Source: RYN-230 sp963723595 (lineage in GTDB: Bacteria > Actinomycetota > Actinomycetes > Streptosporangiales > Streptosporangiaceae). Taken from it: DNA of 64,000 nt. Position 1 is the first letter of the stretch; every line of letters starts with the position of its first letter. Both the position numbers and the translations under genes were made by a program. The stretch is from positions 124,001 through 188,000 of the forward strand of contig CAVRRQ010000014.1 of assembly GCA_963723595.1 (NCBI GenBank), given 5' to 3'. Below the pieces are notes generated by a model. The model was not told the DNA's origin. It worked only from the letters and a program-made list of their open reading frames with translations, and did not search any database. Below, piece by piece: positions 22,163 to 31,325 of the stretch.

Positions 22163-23068
22163 TCAGGCTGCCCTTTCCGCCGTGCCGCCTAGGCCCGTGC
22201 CGCCTGCGCCCGTGCCACCGGCCCGTTCCAGGATGCGGGTCACGAACGTGTGCACCATGTGCCGCTTGTAGTCCGCGCTGCCGCGGTGATCGGTCCGGGG
22301 CCGCGACACGTCCGCGGCCAGCCCGGCCGCCATCTCGATGGTCTGGGCGGTCAGCGGCTGGCCGGTCAGGGCGCTGGCGGCCTCGGTGGCCCCGATCGTG
22401 GATCCCCCCACCCCGGTCAGGGAGATCCCGGCCCGGGTCACGGTGCCGCCCGACATCTCCAGGGCCACCGCCACCCCGACCGTGGCGAAGTCGCCGACCC
22501 GGCGCTCCAGCTTGAGGTACCCACCCGCCCGGGCCCCTGTGGCGGGCGGGATCACCGCCTCCACCGCGACCTCGTCGGGTTCCAGGACGTTCTCGAACGG
22601 CCCGGTGACGAACTCGGCCATCGGCACGCTGCGCCGGCCGCGCGGGCCCTGGGCCACCACCGACCCGCCCAGCGCCAGCACCACCGACGCCCAGTCACCC
22701 TGCGGGTCGGCGTGGCAGAGCGAGCCGACCAGGGTGCCCCGGTTGCGCACGATGGGGTCGGCGATCAGCGGTGCCGCCTCGGCCATGGTCGGCTGCGAGG
22801 ACTTCAGCAGCGACGAGCGCTCCAGGTCGGCGTGCCGGCACAGGGCCCCGATCCGCAGCGTCCCGTCCGGGTCGGCGCGGTGGTAGTCGAGGCCGGGCAC
22901 GTTGTTGATGTCCACCACCAGTTCCGGCGAGGCGAAGCGCAGCTTCATCAGCGGGACCAGGCTCTGGCCGCCGGCCAGCACCTTGGCGTAGTCCCCGCCG
23001 TCCCGCAGTGTGGCGATGGCCTCATCCAGGGAGCGCGGTGCCTCGTAGCGGAACCGGGACGGGTACAT
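22163..23068 (-). CDS. coxM: CO dehydrogenase medium FAD-binding subunit (locus 1)
   Basis: CoxM binds FAD and delivers electrons to quinone or another acceptor. The 301 residues begin MYPSRFRYEAPRSLDEAI. They contain the FAD motifs LAGGQSLVPLMKLR and NRGTLVGSLCHADPQGDW, followed by the C-terminal CO_deh_flav domain ending YKRHMVHTFVTRIL. A variable Gly/Ala tail closes it. ATG 23068 has GGAGG 5 bases upstream. It is the first of the M-S-L trio. Confidence 0.95.
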   Translation of the reverse strand: MYPSRFRYEAPRSLDEAIATLRDGGDYAKVLAGGQSLVPLMKLRFASPELVVDINNVPGLDYHRADPDGTLRIGALCRHADLERSSLLKSSQPTMAEAAPLIADPIVRNRGTLVGSLCHADPQGDWASVVLALGGSVVAQGPRGRRSVPMAEFVTGPFENVLEPDEVAVEAVIPPATGARAGGYLKLERRVGDFATVGVAVALEMSGGTVTRAGISLTGVGGSTIGATEAASALTGQPLTAQTIEMAAGLAADVSRPRTDHRGSADYKRHMVHTFVTRILERAGGTGAGGTGLGGTAERAA

Positions 23069-23125
23069 GCGGTCCTCCAGTGTCCTATCCGGACGGCACT
23101 GTCGCGCCGGACGCCGGATGGTGAG

Positions 23126-23500
23126 TCAGTCGTCGTCGCCAGGGCCCGCGGTACCGCTGTCTGCGGCACTGGTGCTCGCGGCACTGTCGGCCCCGGTACC
23201 GGCGCTGACTGTGCCGCCATCCGTGTCACCGATGGTGGGCACACCGGGCCGGGACGGGCTTCGTTGCGGAGAATTTTCCGGATCAGCCACCGCGACGGGC
23301 AGCGTGTCCTCCTCCGGATCGGGGCGCGGCTCCTGATGGGGCGGCCAGGGCCCGGCGACGGGCTGGCCGGCGACCTTCAGGTAATCGATGAGCTGCGGCC
23401 AGGCCCACACCGTGGGGCTCTTGCCCTCTTTCGGGGCGTTCTCGATCAGCTCGTAGAGGCGCGGGTTGCCGCGGCTGTGCCCATCGGATTCGATCCGCAT
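23126..23500 (-). CDS. Hypothetical protein upstream of coxM
   Basis: A 124-residue soluble protein starting at ATG 23500 with TAGGAG upstream. The first half is folded-looking (PRLYELIENAPKEGKSPTVW, AWPQLIDYLKVAGQPV). The second half is a low-complexity Pro/Ser/Ala/Gly/Asp tail. Its stop lies 57 bases before coxM in the same direction, so it heads the locus 1 operon. I do not recognise a family. Confidence 0.62.
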   Translation of the reverse strand: MRIESDGHSRGNPRLYELIENAPKEGKSPTVWAWPQLIDYLKVAGQPVAGPWPPHQEPRPDPEEDTLPVAVADPENSPQRSPSRPGVPTIGDTDGGTVSAGTGADSAASTSAADSGTAGPGDDD

Positions 23501-23649
23501 CGACCCACTCCTACCCAAGATCAGACGGCATCCATGCCTCTGTGAGGTGAGGCACATGATCCGTCAGCGAGCAGAGGTGCGCAATACGTGAATAAGTGCT
23601 TGCTTAACTGCCCGTGCGGTTCCGGGTCAGGGCTGTCCGGACAGGCGGG

Positions 23650-24597
23650 CTAGCTCCAGATGGTCACGTAGACCGGCGGCCGGAACCGGGACGGCGGGAC
23701 ACCGGCCGTGGGGGCCCGCATCAGCTGCATGGCCTCCGGCGTGGTCAGGAAGCGGCGCAGCGCGCTGGCCACCGTGCTCCGGCTCTGGCGTTCCAGCATC
23801 GTCACGTGCCAGCACCCGTCCACCGGCGCGCCCGGCACGTCCACCAGGGACAGCTCCCCGCGGCGCAGCTGCTGAATGACGAGATGCTCGACGGCCGGCG
23901 CGACCCCGGCCCCGTCGGCGGCCGCGGCCCAGGCGGCGGTCTGGTTGGGGAACACCCCGATCTTGTCCTCGGGGATCCGCAGCGCCGCCAGCAACTGCCC
24001 CGTGTCGCTGCCCGGGTCGGTGCCGGACGGGTCGACCAGCCACCGCCACTGCTGCGGGCTGCCGCGCAGCCGCGACTGCCCGGCCGTGACCACCACCAGG
24101 CGGTACCGGAAGATCGGCTCGCTCACCACCGGCAGTTCCGGGTCGCTGGCCACGCTGGGGCCGATGGCCACGTCGGCCAGCCGGTTGCCGACCAGCACCG
24201 CCATCTCGTGGGACACGGCCACCCCGGAGGACACCTCGAGCGGCCCGGCGAAGCGCCGCCGGAACGCCTCGGTCAGCGGGCTGGCCACGAACTCGGCGAA
24301 GGTGGGCGAGGCCACCAGGCGCAGCTGCTCCGGGGCGCCCTGGGCGGCCCGGACCGCGGCGTGCGCCTCGGCGCCGAGGACCACGATCTGCGACGCGGTG
24401 GCCAGCAGGCGGGACCCGCCCGCGGTCAGCGTCATCCCGCTGGGCCCGCGGCTGACCAGCTGGTCGCCGAGATGCTGGCGGAGGGCGGTCAGTGCCTGCG
24501 AGACCGCGGACTCGCTGACACCGAGCGCGTTCGCGGCGGAGGTCACCGAGCCCAGCCGGGCGACCAGCACGAATGCGTTCAGCTGGGTAAGCGTCAT
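23650..24597 (-). CDS. LysR-family regulator between the two CODH loci
   Basis: A 315-residue LysR regulator. The N-terminal winged helix reads LTQLNAFVLVARLGSVTSAA and VSESAVSQALTALRQHLGDQL. The effector domain begins near residue 90 (LRLVASPTFAEFVASPL). LysR regulators commonly flank actinobacterial cox operons. It diverges from coxM2, with 177 bases between, and reads towards the locus 1 operon head. It probably controls one or both loci in response to CO or carbon status; the effector is not known. Confidence 0.88.
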   Translation of the reverse strand: MTLTQLNAFVLVARLGSVTSAANALGVSESAVSQALTALRQHLGDQLVSRGPSGMTLTAGGSRLLATASQIVVLGAEAHAAVRAAQGAPEQLRLVASPTFAEFVASPLTEAFRRRFAGPLEVSSGVAVSHEMAVLVGNRLADVAIGPSVASDPELPVVSEPIFRYRLVVVTAGQSRLRGSPQQWRWLVDPSGTDPGSDTGQLLAALRIPEDKIGVFPNQTAAWAAAADGAGVAPAVEHLVIQQLRRGELSLVDVPGAPVDGCWHVTMLERQSRSTVASALRRFLTTPEAMQLMRAPTAGVPPSRFRPPVYVTIWS

Positions 24598-24774
24598 AAC
24601 AGTGTCTTATCCGAATTCGCGCTATCCAGATGCGACCCGCACCGACCGCTCGCCCGGGCCTGGCGGCCCGGGCTCGCTGGCCGGTTCTGGATATCACTCA
24701 TGGGCTGATTATTACCGCTGGCGGGACGCACTCGTACACTGCGCAGACAGCGGGTCTATCCCGAGGGAGAGCGT
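24598..24774. promoter_or_regulatory. Divergent lysR–coxM2 promoter region
   Basis: Between the start codons lie TTATCC (about 24609–24614), CTATCC (about 24622–24628) and GGATATC (about 24687–24693). These are GGATA-type motifs in both orientations around a GAATTCGC centre. Together with the T-N11-A style spacing they make a plausible LysR operator. GAGGGAGAG just before coxM2 is its ribosome site. Confidence 0.4.
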
Positions 24775-25735
24775 ATGCAGGTTCCGGCCTACGTCGAGTA
24801 CGAGAAGGCCACCAGCGTCGCGCACGCCCTCACCCTGCTGGCCCGGTTCGGGCCGGAGTCGCGCATCCTGGCGGGCGGGCACAGCCTGATCCCGATGATG
24901 AAGCTGCGGCTGGTGCAGCCCGAGACGCTGATCGACATCAACGGGCTCAGCGAGCTGTCCTACCTCACGGTGACCGGCGACGAGCTGCGGATCGGCGCGC
25001 TGACCCGGCACGCGCAGCTGCTCGACTCGGCGGAGGCGGCCCGCCACTTCGCGGTGCTGCACGATGCGGAGCAGGTGATCGCGGACCCGGTGGTGCGGAA
25101 CTGGGGAACGGTCGGCGGCTCGCTCTGCCAGGCCGACCCGTCCGAGGACCTGTCGGCGGCGTTCGCGGCGCTCAAGGCGACGATGATCATCGCGCACCCC
25201 GGCGGCACCCGGACGGTGCCGGTCCGGGACTTCCACACCGGCCCCTACGAGACCGTGGTCGCGCCGGGCGAGATCCTGACGGAGATCCGGATCGCGATCC
25301 GGCCGGGCGGCGGCAGTGCGTACGAGAAGGTCGGGCGGCGGGCCGGCGACTGGCCGGTGGGCGCGGCCGGCGTCGGCCCTGTGGCTGGAGCGGCGGCGGG
25401 GCGTGGACGGCGGCGGGCTTGAGGATGCCACGATCGCCGACGCGGGCATCGGGCTGACCGCGGTGGGCTCGCCGCACTTCTCCGCGGCCGGGGCCGAGGA
25501 CTTCCTGCGCGGCGCGCCGGCCACCGAGGAGAGCTTCGCCCGGGCCGGCGAGCTGGCCGCCGCGTCCTGCCGGCCCGTGTCCGACCAGCGCGGCCCGGCC
25601 GACTACAAGCGCCACCTGGCCCGCGAGCTCACCATCCGGTCGCTGCGCCGGGCCCTCCAGCGCGCCCGCCCGGACGGGCAGCGCCCCGCGCAGCCGGGAG
25701 CCGGCCGGCGCCGCGCACGGCAGGACGCGGGCTGA
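24775..25735 (+). pseudogene. coxM: CO dehydrogenase medium subunit (locus 2), frameshifted
   Basis: From ATG 24775 the product reads as a CoxM: YVEYEKATSVAHALTLL, FAD motif LAGGHSLIPMMKLR, then NWGTVGGSLCQADPSEDL. After GDWPVGAAGV near 25370 the frame slips. Removing one G in the run at about 25374 continues ALWLERRRGVDGGGL through GPADYKRHLARELTIRSL and a basic tail to the stop at 25733–25735. The full product would be about 320 residues. It is either a real mutation or an assembly indel; the retained codon bias on both sides argues for a recent or artefactual event. Confidence 0.85.
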
Positions 25736-25746
25736 GCACCGTCGAT

Positions 25747-26230
25747 ATGCAGATAACGATGACCGTGAACGGGGTCAGCCACACCAGGGACGTGGAGGCC
25801 CGGCTGCTGCTCATCCATTTCCTCCGCGATGACCTGGGGCTGACCGGGTCACACTGGGGGTGCGACACCTCCAACTGCGGCGCGTGCGTGGTGTGGCTGG
25901 ACGAGACGCCGGTGAAGTCGTGCACGGTGCTGGCGGCCATGGCCGACGGGCGCCGGGTGCGCACCGTCGAGGACCTGGCCCGCGGCGGCCGGCTGGACCC
26001 GGTGCAGCAGGGGTTCGCGGAGTGCCACGGGCTGCAGTGCGGGTTCTGCACGCCGGGCATGATGATGACCGCCCGGTGGCTGCTCGACCACCACCCGGAT
26101 CCGTCCGCGGGAGGAGATCCGCGAGGCGCTGTCCGGCCAGCTGTGCCGGTGCACCGGGTACGAGAACATCGTGCGGTCGGTCCAGTGGGCCAGCGAGCAC
26201 GAGGCCGGCCAGCGGGCGGAGGGACGATGA
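25747..26230 (+). pseudogene. coxS: CO dehydrogenase small iron–sulfur subunit (locus 2), frameshifted
   Basis: ATG 25747 starts QITMTVNGVSHTRDVEARLL. Both cluster regions are present: CDTSNCGACVVWLD with PVKSCTVLA, and CGFCTPGMMM. After HHPDPSA (about 26105) one extra G shifts the frame. Restoring it gives EEIREALSGQLCRCTGYENI and a stop at 26228–26230, overlapping the coxL2 ATG. As given, the frame runs on into coxL2 and makes an artificial S–L fusion. Confidence 0.85.
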
Positions 26231-28605
26231 GCGCAGCTCCTGATCCGGCCCTGGACGGGGCCTACGGCCCGGTCCGGCGCAAGGAGGACGCCCGGTTCCT
26301 GCGCGGCCAGGGCACGTTCGTGGACGACATCCAGCGGCCCGGGATGCTGCACGGCGCGATCCTGCGCAGCCCGCTGGCGCACGCCCGGATCGTGAGCGTG
26401 GACACCGCCGCGGCCGAGGCGCATCCCCGGGTGCGGGCCGTCATCACCGGCGAGCTGCTGGAGCAGCGCAAGCTGGCCTGGATGCCCACCCTGTCCCGCG
26501 ACGTGCAGGCCGTGCTGGCCACCGACAAGGTCCGGTTCCAGGGCCAGGAGGTGGCGTTCGTCGTGGCCGAGGACCGCTACTCCGCGCGGGACGCGCTGGA
26601 GCTGATCCAGGTGGAGTACGAGCCGCTGCCGGTGGTGGTGGACGCGACCCGGGCGCTCGACCCGGGCGCCCCGCTGATCCGCGACGACGTGGCCGGCCAG
26701 CAGGACAACCACATCTTCGACTGGGACGGCCGGCGACCGGGCCGCCACCGACGCGGCCTTCGCCGCCGCGGACGTGGTCGTCACCCAGGACATGCTGTAC
26801 CCGCGCTCGCACCCCGCGCCGCTGGAGACCTGCGGCGCGGTGGCCGAGATGGACCCGGTCACCGGGAAGCTCACGGTGTGGGCCACCACGCAGGCGCCGC
26901 ACGCGCACCGCACCCTGTACGCGCTGATCGCCGGGCTGCCCGAGCACAAGATCCGGATCGTGTCCCCGGACATCGGCGGCGGGTTCGGCAACAAGGTCCC
27001 GGTGTACCCGGGCTACCTGTGTGCCGTGGTCGGCACCATGCTGACCGGCCAGCCGGTGAAGTGGGTCGAGGACCGGTCGGAGAACCTGATGTCCACCGCG
27101 TTCGCCCGGGACTACCACATGCACGGCGAGATCGCCGCGACCCGGGACGGGCGGATCCTCGCCCTGCGGGCCCGGGTGCTGGCCGACCACGGCGCGTTCA
27201 ACGGGTCCGCCCAGCCCAGCAAGTACCCGGCCGGGTTCTTCCACATCTTCACCGGCTCCTACGACCTGCAGGCGGCCCACTGCGAGGTCACCGGCGTCTA
27301 CACCAACAAGGCCCCCGGCGGGGTGGCCTACTCCTGCTCGTTCCGGATCGCCGAGGGCGTGTACCTGGTCGAGCGGATGGTCAACCTGCTGGCCGCCGAG
27401 CTCGGCCTGGACCCGGCCGAGCTGCGGATGCGGAACCTGCTGCGGCCCGAGCAGTTCCCCTACACCTGCCCGACCGGGTGGGAGTACGACTCCGGCGACT
27501 ACCCCCGGGCCCTGCAGGTCGCGATGGACCTGGCCGGGTACCCGGAACTGCGGCGGGAGCAGGCGGAGAAGCGGGCCCGCGGCGAGTACATGGGCATCGG
27601 GCTGAGCTTCTTCACCGAGGGGGTCGGCGCCGGGCCGCGCAAGGACATGGACATCCTCGGCCTGGGCATGGCCGACGGCGCGGACCTGCGGATCTACCCG
27701 ACCGGCGCGGCGGTGCTGAGCATTTCCTGCCAGACCCAGGGCCAGGGGCACGAGACCACCTTCGCCCAGATCGTCGCGCATGAGCTGGGGCTGAGCCCGG
27801 ACGACGTCGAGGTGGTGCACGGCGACACCGACCGCACCCCGTTCGGCCTGGGGACCTACGGTTCGCGGTCCACGCCGGTGTCCGGCGCCGCGGCCGTGGT
27901 GGTGGCCCGCAAGGTGCGCGAGCGCGCCCGGGTGGTGGCCGCGGCCATGCTGGAGGCCGCGCCGGACGACCTGGAGTGGGCGCGACGGCCGGTGGCAGGT
28001 CCGCGGCGACCCCGAGCAGGGCCGCACCATCGCCGAGATCGCGATGGCCGCGCACTCCTCGCTGGAGCTGCCCGACGGGGTCGAGGGTCACCTGGACGCC
28101 GAGACCGTGTACAACCCGCCGAACCTGACCTATCCCTACGGCGCGTACATCTGCGTGGTGGACGTGGACCCGGGCACCGGCGCGGTCGCCCTGCGCCGGT
28201 TCATCGCGGTGGACGACTGCGGGGTCCGGATCAACCCGATGATCGTGGAGGGGCAGGTGCACGGCGGCCTGGCCGACGGGGTCGGCATGGCGCTGATGCA
28301 GGTCATCACGCTACGACCAGGACGGTAACTGCCTCGGCGGCTCGTTCATGGACTACCTGCTGCCCACCTCGCTGGAATGCCCGTCGTGGGAGCTGGGCCA
28401 GACCGTCACCCCGTGCCCGCACCACCCGATCGGCGCCAAGGGCGTGGGCGAGTCGGCCACGGTGGGCTCGCCGGTCGCGGTGGTCAACGCCGTGGTCGAC
28501 GCGCTGCGCCCGCTGGGCCTGCGGCACGCGGACATGCCGCTCACCCCGGCCAGCGTGTGGTGCGCGCTCCAGGGCCGCCCGGTCCGGGCCGACCTCGCTC
28601 CATGA
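26227..28605 (+). pseudogene. coxL: CO dehydrogenase large subunit, form I (locus 2), with three frameshifts
   Basis: This is a second catalytic Mo-Cu subunit. ATG 26227 begins SAAPDPALDGAYGPVRRKED. Form I loop AYSCSFR lies at 27326–27346. GGGFGNKVPVYPGYLCAVV, GQGHETTFAQIVAHELG and GAKGVGESATVGSPVAVVNA are all present. Single-base slips occur near 26733 (after DNHIFDWDG), 27977 (after DDLEW) and 28310 (after ALMQVIT). Corrected, the protein is about 790 residues ending VWCALQGRPVRADLAP. Codon usage is unchanged across the breaks, so decay is very recent or the breaks are base-calling errors. Confidence 0.88.
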
Positions 28606-28609
28606 CCCC

Positions 28610-28710
28610 GGGAGGACGACCCCGCTGGTTCGGGGAGGGGAGGTGCGCCGGAGGCGTGTCCTCGCCGAGCCGGCCAGCTCGGGGGGTCCGGGGGTCGTCC
28701 CCCGGGTAAC
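28610..28710. repeat. GC-rich palindromic repeat, copy C (inverted)
   Basis: The core is present inverted as TGCGCCGGAGGCGTGTCC at 28644–28661. A palindrome CCGGGGGTCGTCCCCCGGG lies at 28688–28706, with a related half-palindrome at about 28603–28622. Reverse-complemented, it aligns with copy A over roughly 65 bases with a few mismatches. It sits between coxL2 and coxD2 and may act as a terminator. Confidence 0.6.
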
Positions 28711-28736
28711 AGAGAGCTGGCCGGTGAAGGCGCCTC

Positions 28737-29666
28737 ATGACCGATGATGGAGCTATGCCCTTGAGTGACCTTTCCGGGCGGCTGCCGGACGTCGCCACGC
28801 TCGTCGCTGAGCTGGACGCCGCCGGGTACCTGACCGACCAGCCGCTGGGCGTGGCGCTGTTCCTGGCCGTCCGGATGGGCCAGCCGATCCTCCTCGAGGG
28901 CGAGCCCGGGGTGGGGAAGACCGAGGCGGCCAAGGCCCTCGCGGCCGTCCTGGACACGCCGCTGATCCGGCTGCAGTGCTACGAGGGCCTGACCGCCGCC
29001 GAGGCCCTGTACGAGTGGAACTACCCGCGCCAGCTGCTGGCCATCCGGCTGGCCGAGTCCCGCGGCGAGACGCTCCGCGACGCCGACCTGTTCAGCGCCG
29101 ACTACCTGCTGGCCCGGCCGCTGCTGGCCGCGCTGGACCACCCCGGCCCGCGGCCGGCCGTGCTGCTGATCGACGAGGTGGACCGGGGCGACGACGAGTT
29201 CGAGGCGTTCCTGTTCGAGCTGCTGGCCGAGTCCGCGGTCACGATCCCGGAGCTCGGCACCCGGCGGGCCGCGGTGCCGCCGGTCGTCGTGCTCACCTCC
29301 AACCGGACCCGGGACCTGCACGACGCGCTGAAGCGGCGCTGCCTCTACCACTGGATCGAGTACCCGGACACCGAACGCGTCGCGGCCATCATCCGCCGCC
29401 GGGTGCCCGCCGCGGCGGAACCGCTGGCCGGCCAGGTGGCCCGGGGAGTCGCCCGGCTCCGGGACCTCGACCTGGCCAAGCCGCCGGGCGTGGCCGAGGC
29501 GATCAGCTGGGCCGAGGCCCTGGTCGTGCTCGGTGCGGACCGGCTGGACGAGGCGGTGGCCGCCCAGACCGCGGGCGTGGTGCTGAAGTACTCCGAGGAC
29601 CTGCAGGTGCTCCGGGCGGCCGGGTTCGCGGCGGCGGCAGCGGTGATGAGCGTGCCAGCGGCCTGA
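28737..29666 (+). CDS. coxD: MoxR-family AAA+ ATPase, CoxD-like (CODH locus 2)
   Basis: This 309-residue paralogue of the ATPase at 13335 shares the block IRLQCYEGLTAAEALYEWNY. It has Walker A GEPGVGKT, Walker B AVLLIDEVDRGDDEFEAFLF and sensor VVLTSNRTRDLHDALKRRCLYH. It starts at ATG 28737; ATG 28755, with GGAG close upstream, is an alternative. Its frame is intact although the structural genes beside it are broken, which is odd if locus 2 is a decaying locus. It predicts CODH maturation with the VWA protein that follows. Confidence 0.9.
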   Translation: MTDDGAMPLSDLSGRLPDVATLVAELDAAGYLTDQPLGVALFLAVRMGQPILLEGEPGVGKTEAAKALAAVLDTPLIRLQCYEGLTAAEALYEWNYPRQLLAIRLAESRGETLRDADLFSADYLLARPLLAALDHPGPRPAVLLIDEVDRGDDEFEAFLFELLAESAVTIPELGTRRAAVPPVVVLTSNRTRDLHDALKRRCLYHWIEYPDTERVAAIIRRRVPAAAEPLAGQVARGVARLRDLDLAKPPGVAEAISWAEALVVLGADRLDEAVAAQTAGVVLKYSEDLQVLRAAGFAAAAAVMSVPAA

Positions 29667-29670
29667 CCGC

Positions 29671-31157
29671 GTGACTGACCGCGGACCCGAACGGGGACCG
29701 CGTCCCGGCCGACCTGGCGCTGATCGCCGCCCGGCTCGGCGCGGAGCTGCGGGACGCGGGGGTGCCGGCCGACCCGGGCCGCTGTGAGCGGTTCGCCCGG
29801 GCCGTGCCGCTGGCCCGCCCGGCCACCCAGGTACGAGCTCTACCTGTGCGCCCTGGCCACGTTCGCCTCCGGCCCGGAGCAGACCGAGACCGTGCGGCGG
29901 GTGTTCAGCGACCTGTTCGGCGGGGTGGACGGCCGCGCCCCCGGGCCGAGCGGGCCCGAGGCGGCGGATCTGCCCGGGCCCCCACCCCGGCCGGTCCCGG
30001 ATGACCTGCTGGCCGAGGCCGCGCGGGCCGCGCAGGAGCACCCGGCTCCGCCGCCGGTTCCTCCGCCGCCGGTTCCGGCGCCGGGCCCGGACGGGGCGGG
30101 CGACGCCGCGAGCCTGGGCGCCCGATCGCCGGGCGGTGCGCTGGGTGACGCCGCTGATGTGGCGGAGCCGGACGAGGATCAGGCGGAGACCGCCCGCCAC
30201 GCCCTGGCCAGCCGGGTCGAGCGGCTGGCGGGCACCGACTTCGCCGAGCTGACCCCGGCCGAGCTCCAGGACCTGGCGGGCCTGATGAGCGAGCTGACCC
30301 TGGCCGTCCCGCTCCGCCGCTCCCGCCGCGAGCATCCCTCGGCCCGGGGCCGCCGGACCGACCTGCGCAGCACGCTGCGGCACGCCCGGCGCACCGGAGG
30401 TCACCCACTGCGGCTGGCCCGCCGCGCCCCGGCGCTGCGGCCGCGCCAGCTCATCGTGCTGTGCGACATCTCGGGGTCGATGGAGCCTTACGCCCGGGCC
30501 ATGCTCCAGCTGCTCTACTGCGCGGCGGGCGGCGCCGAGGCCGAGGTGTTCACCTTCGCCACCCGCCTCACCCGGCTGACCGGGGCGCTGGCGCACATGG
30601 CGCCCGAGCAGGCCCTGCGGCGGGCCGGCCAGGCCGCGCCGGACTGGATGGGCGGGACCCGCATCGGGGCGTCGCTGAAGGAGTTCAACGACACCGTGGG
30701 CCGTCCCGGCCTGGCCCGCGGAGCCGTCGTCGTGATCATCTCGGACGGCTGGGACACCGGGGAGCCGGCCGTGCTCCGCCGCGAGATGCAGCGGCTGTCC
30801 CGGGTCGCGCACCACATCATCTGGGTCAACCCGCGGACCAAGAGCGAGCAGTACCGCCCGCTGGCCGGCGGCATGGCCGCAGCGTGGCCATACTGCGACG
30901 CGGTGCTGAGCGCGCACTCGGTGGACGCGCTGCACGAGCTGACCGCGGCGCTGGCCCGGCCGGGGCGGCACCGCCCCTGGGCCCAGGATGGCACCCGGGG
31001 GCACCCTGCCCCCCCGGCCGCGTCCGGCGGTCTGCCCCGCCCGCCCAGCCGCTCCGGGCTGTCCGCGCCGACCGGCAGCAGGCAGGCCACGATGAGCACC
31101 ACGAGCAAGACCACCGTGAGGGCAAAGACCAAAATATCCATTAGGTACCTGCACTAA
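29671..31157 (+). CDS. coxE: VWA domain protein, CoxE-like (CODH locus 2), frameshifted N-terminus
   Basis: The intact C-terminal part, from about 29832, reads YELYLCALATFASGPEQTET, a long Pro/Ala/Asp linker, LASRVERLAGTDFAELTPAEL, and a VWA domain with MIDAS DISGSMEPYARAM and GGTRIGASLKEFNDTVG. The N-terminal family segment (ADLALIAARLGAELRDAGV … FARAVPLARPAT) lies in another frame, joined by a slip near 29825. The start is uncertain: GTG 29671 is the nearest but needs a second slip. An unusual tail of about 60 residues extends past the expected family end near 30960. Confidence 0.82.
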
Positions 31158-31232
31158 AGCGTGTACGCGGATCCCATGGGCTGGGCAAGCATTTGGTGCC
31201 GTTGCCCAGTGTCTTCCCGGCGCCGGTGCTTT

Positions 31233-31300
31233 ACCTAGGTAGAACGGGAAATAACCCGACGGGGCTCATTGCCGCAAAGCGCTGTGATAACTTCGTTATC
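31233..31300. promoter_or_regulatory. Two short palindromes upstream of the membrane-fusion-like gene
   Basis: ACCTAGGT (31233–31240) and GATAACTTCGTTATC (31286–31300; 6-bp arms, 3-nt loop) lie 26–93 bases before GTG 31326 in an AT-richer gap. They may be an operator and a promoter-proximal site. No regulator gene is adjacent. Confidence 0.35.
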
Positions 31301-31325
31301 CCCGTAGCCATTGGAGTGAACCGAC

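Noticed and set aside
28353..31154. A 933-codon minus-strand frame over coxL2–coxE2
   Set aside because: It spans several real plus-strand genes and has no recognisable domain.
31286..31300. Resemblance of GATAACTTCGTTATC to a loxP arm
   Set aside because: Only the ATAACTTCGT core is shared, and there is no 34-bp site or recombinase; treated as a short palindrome upstream of a gene.
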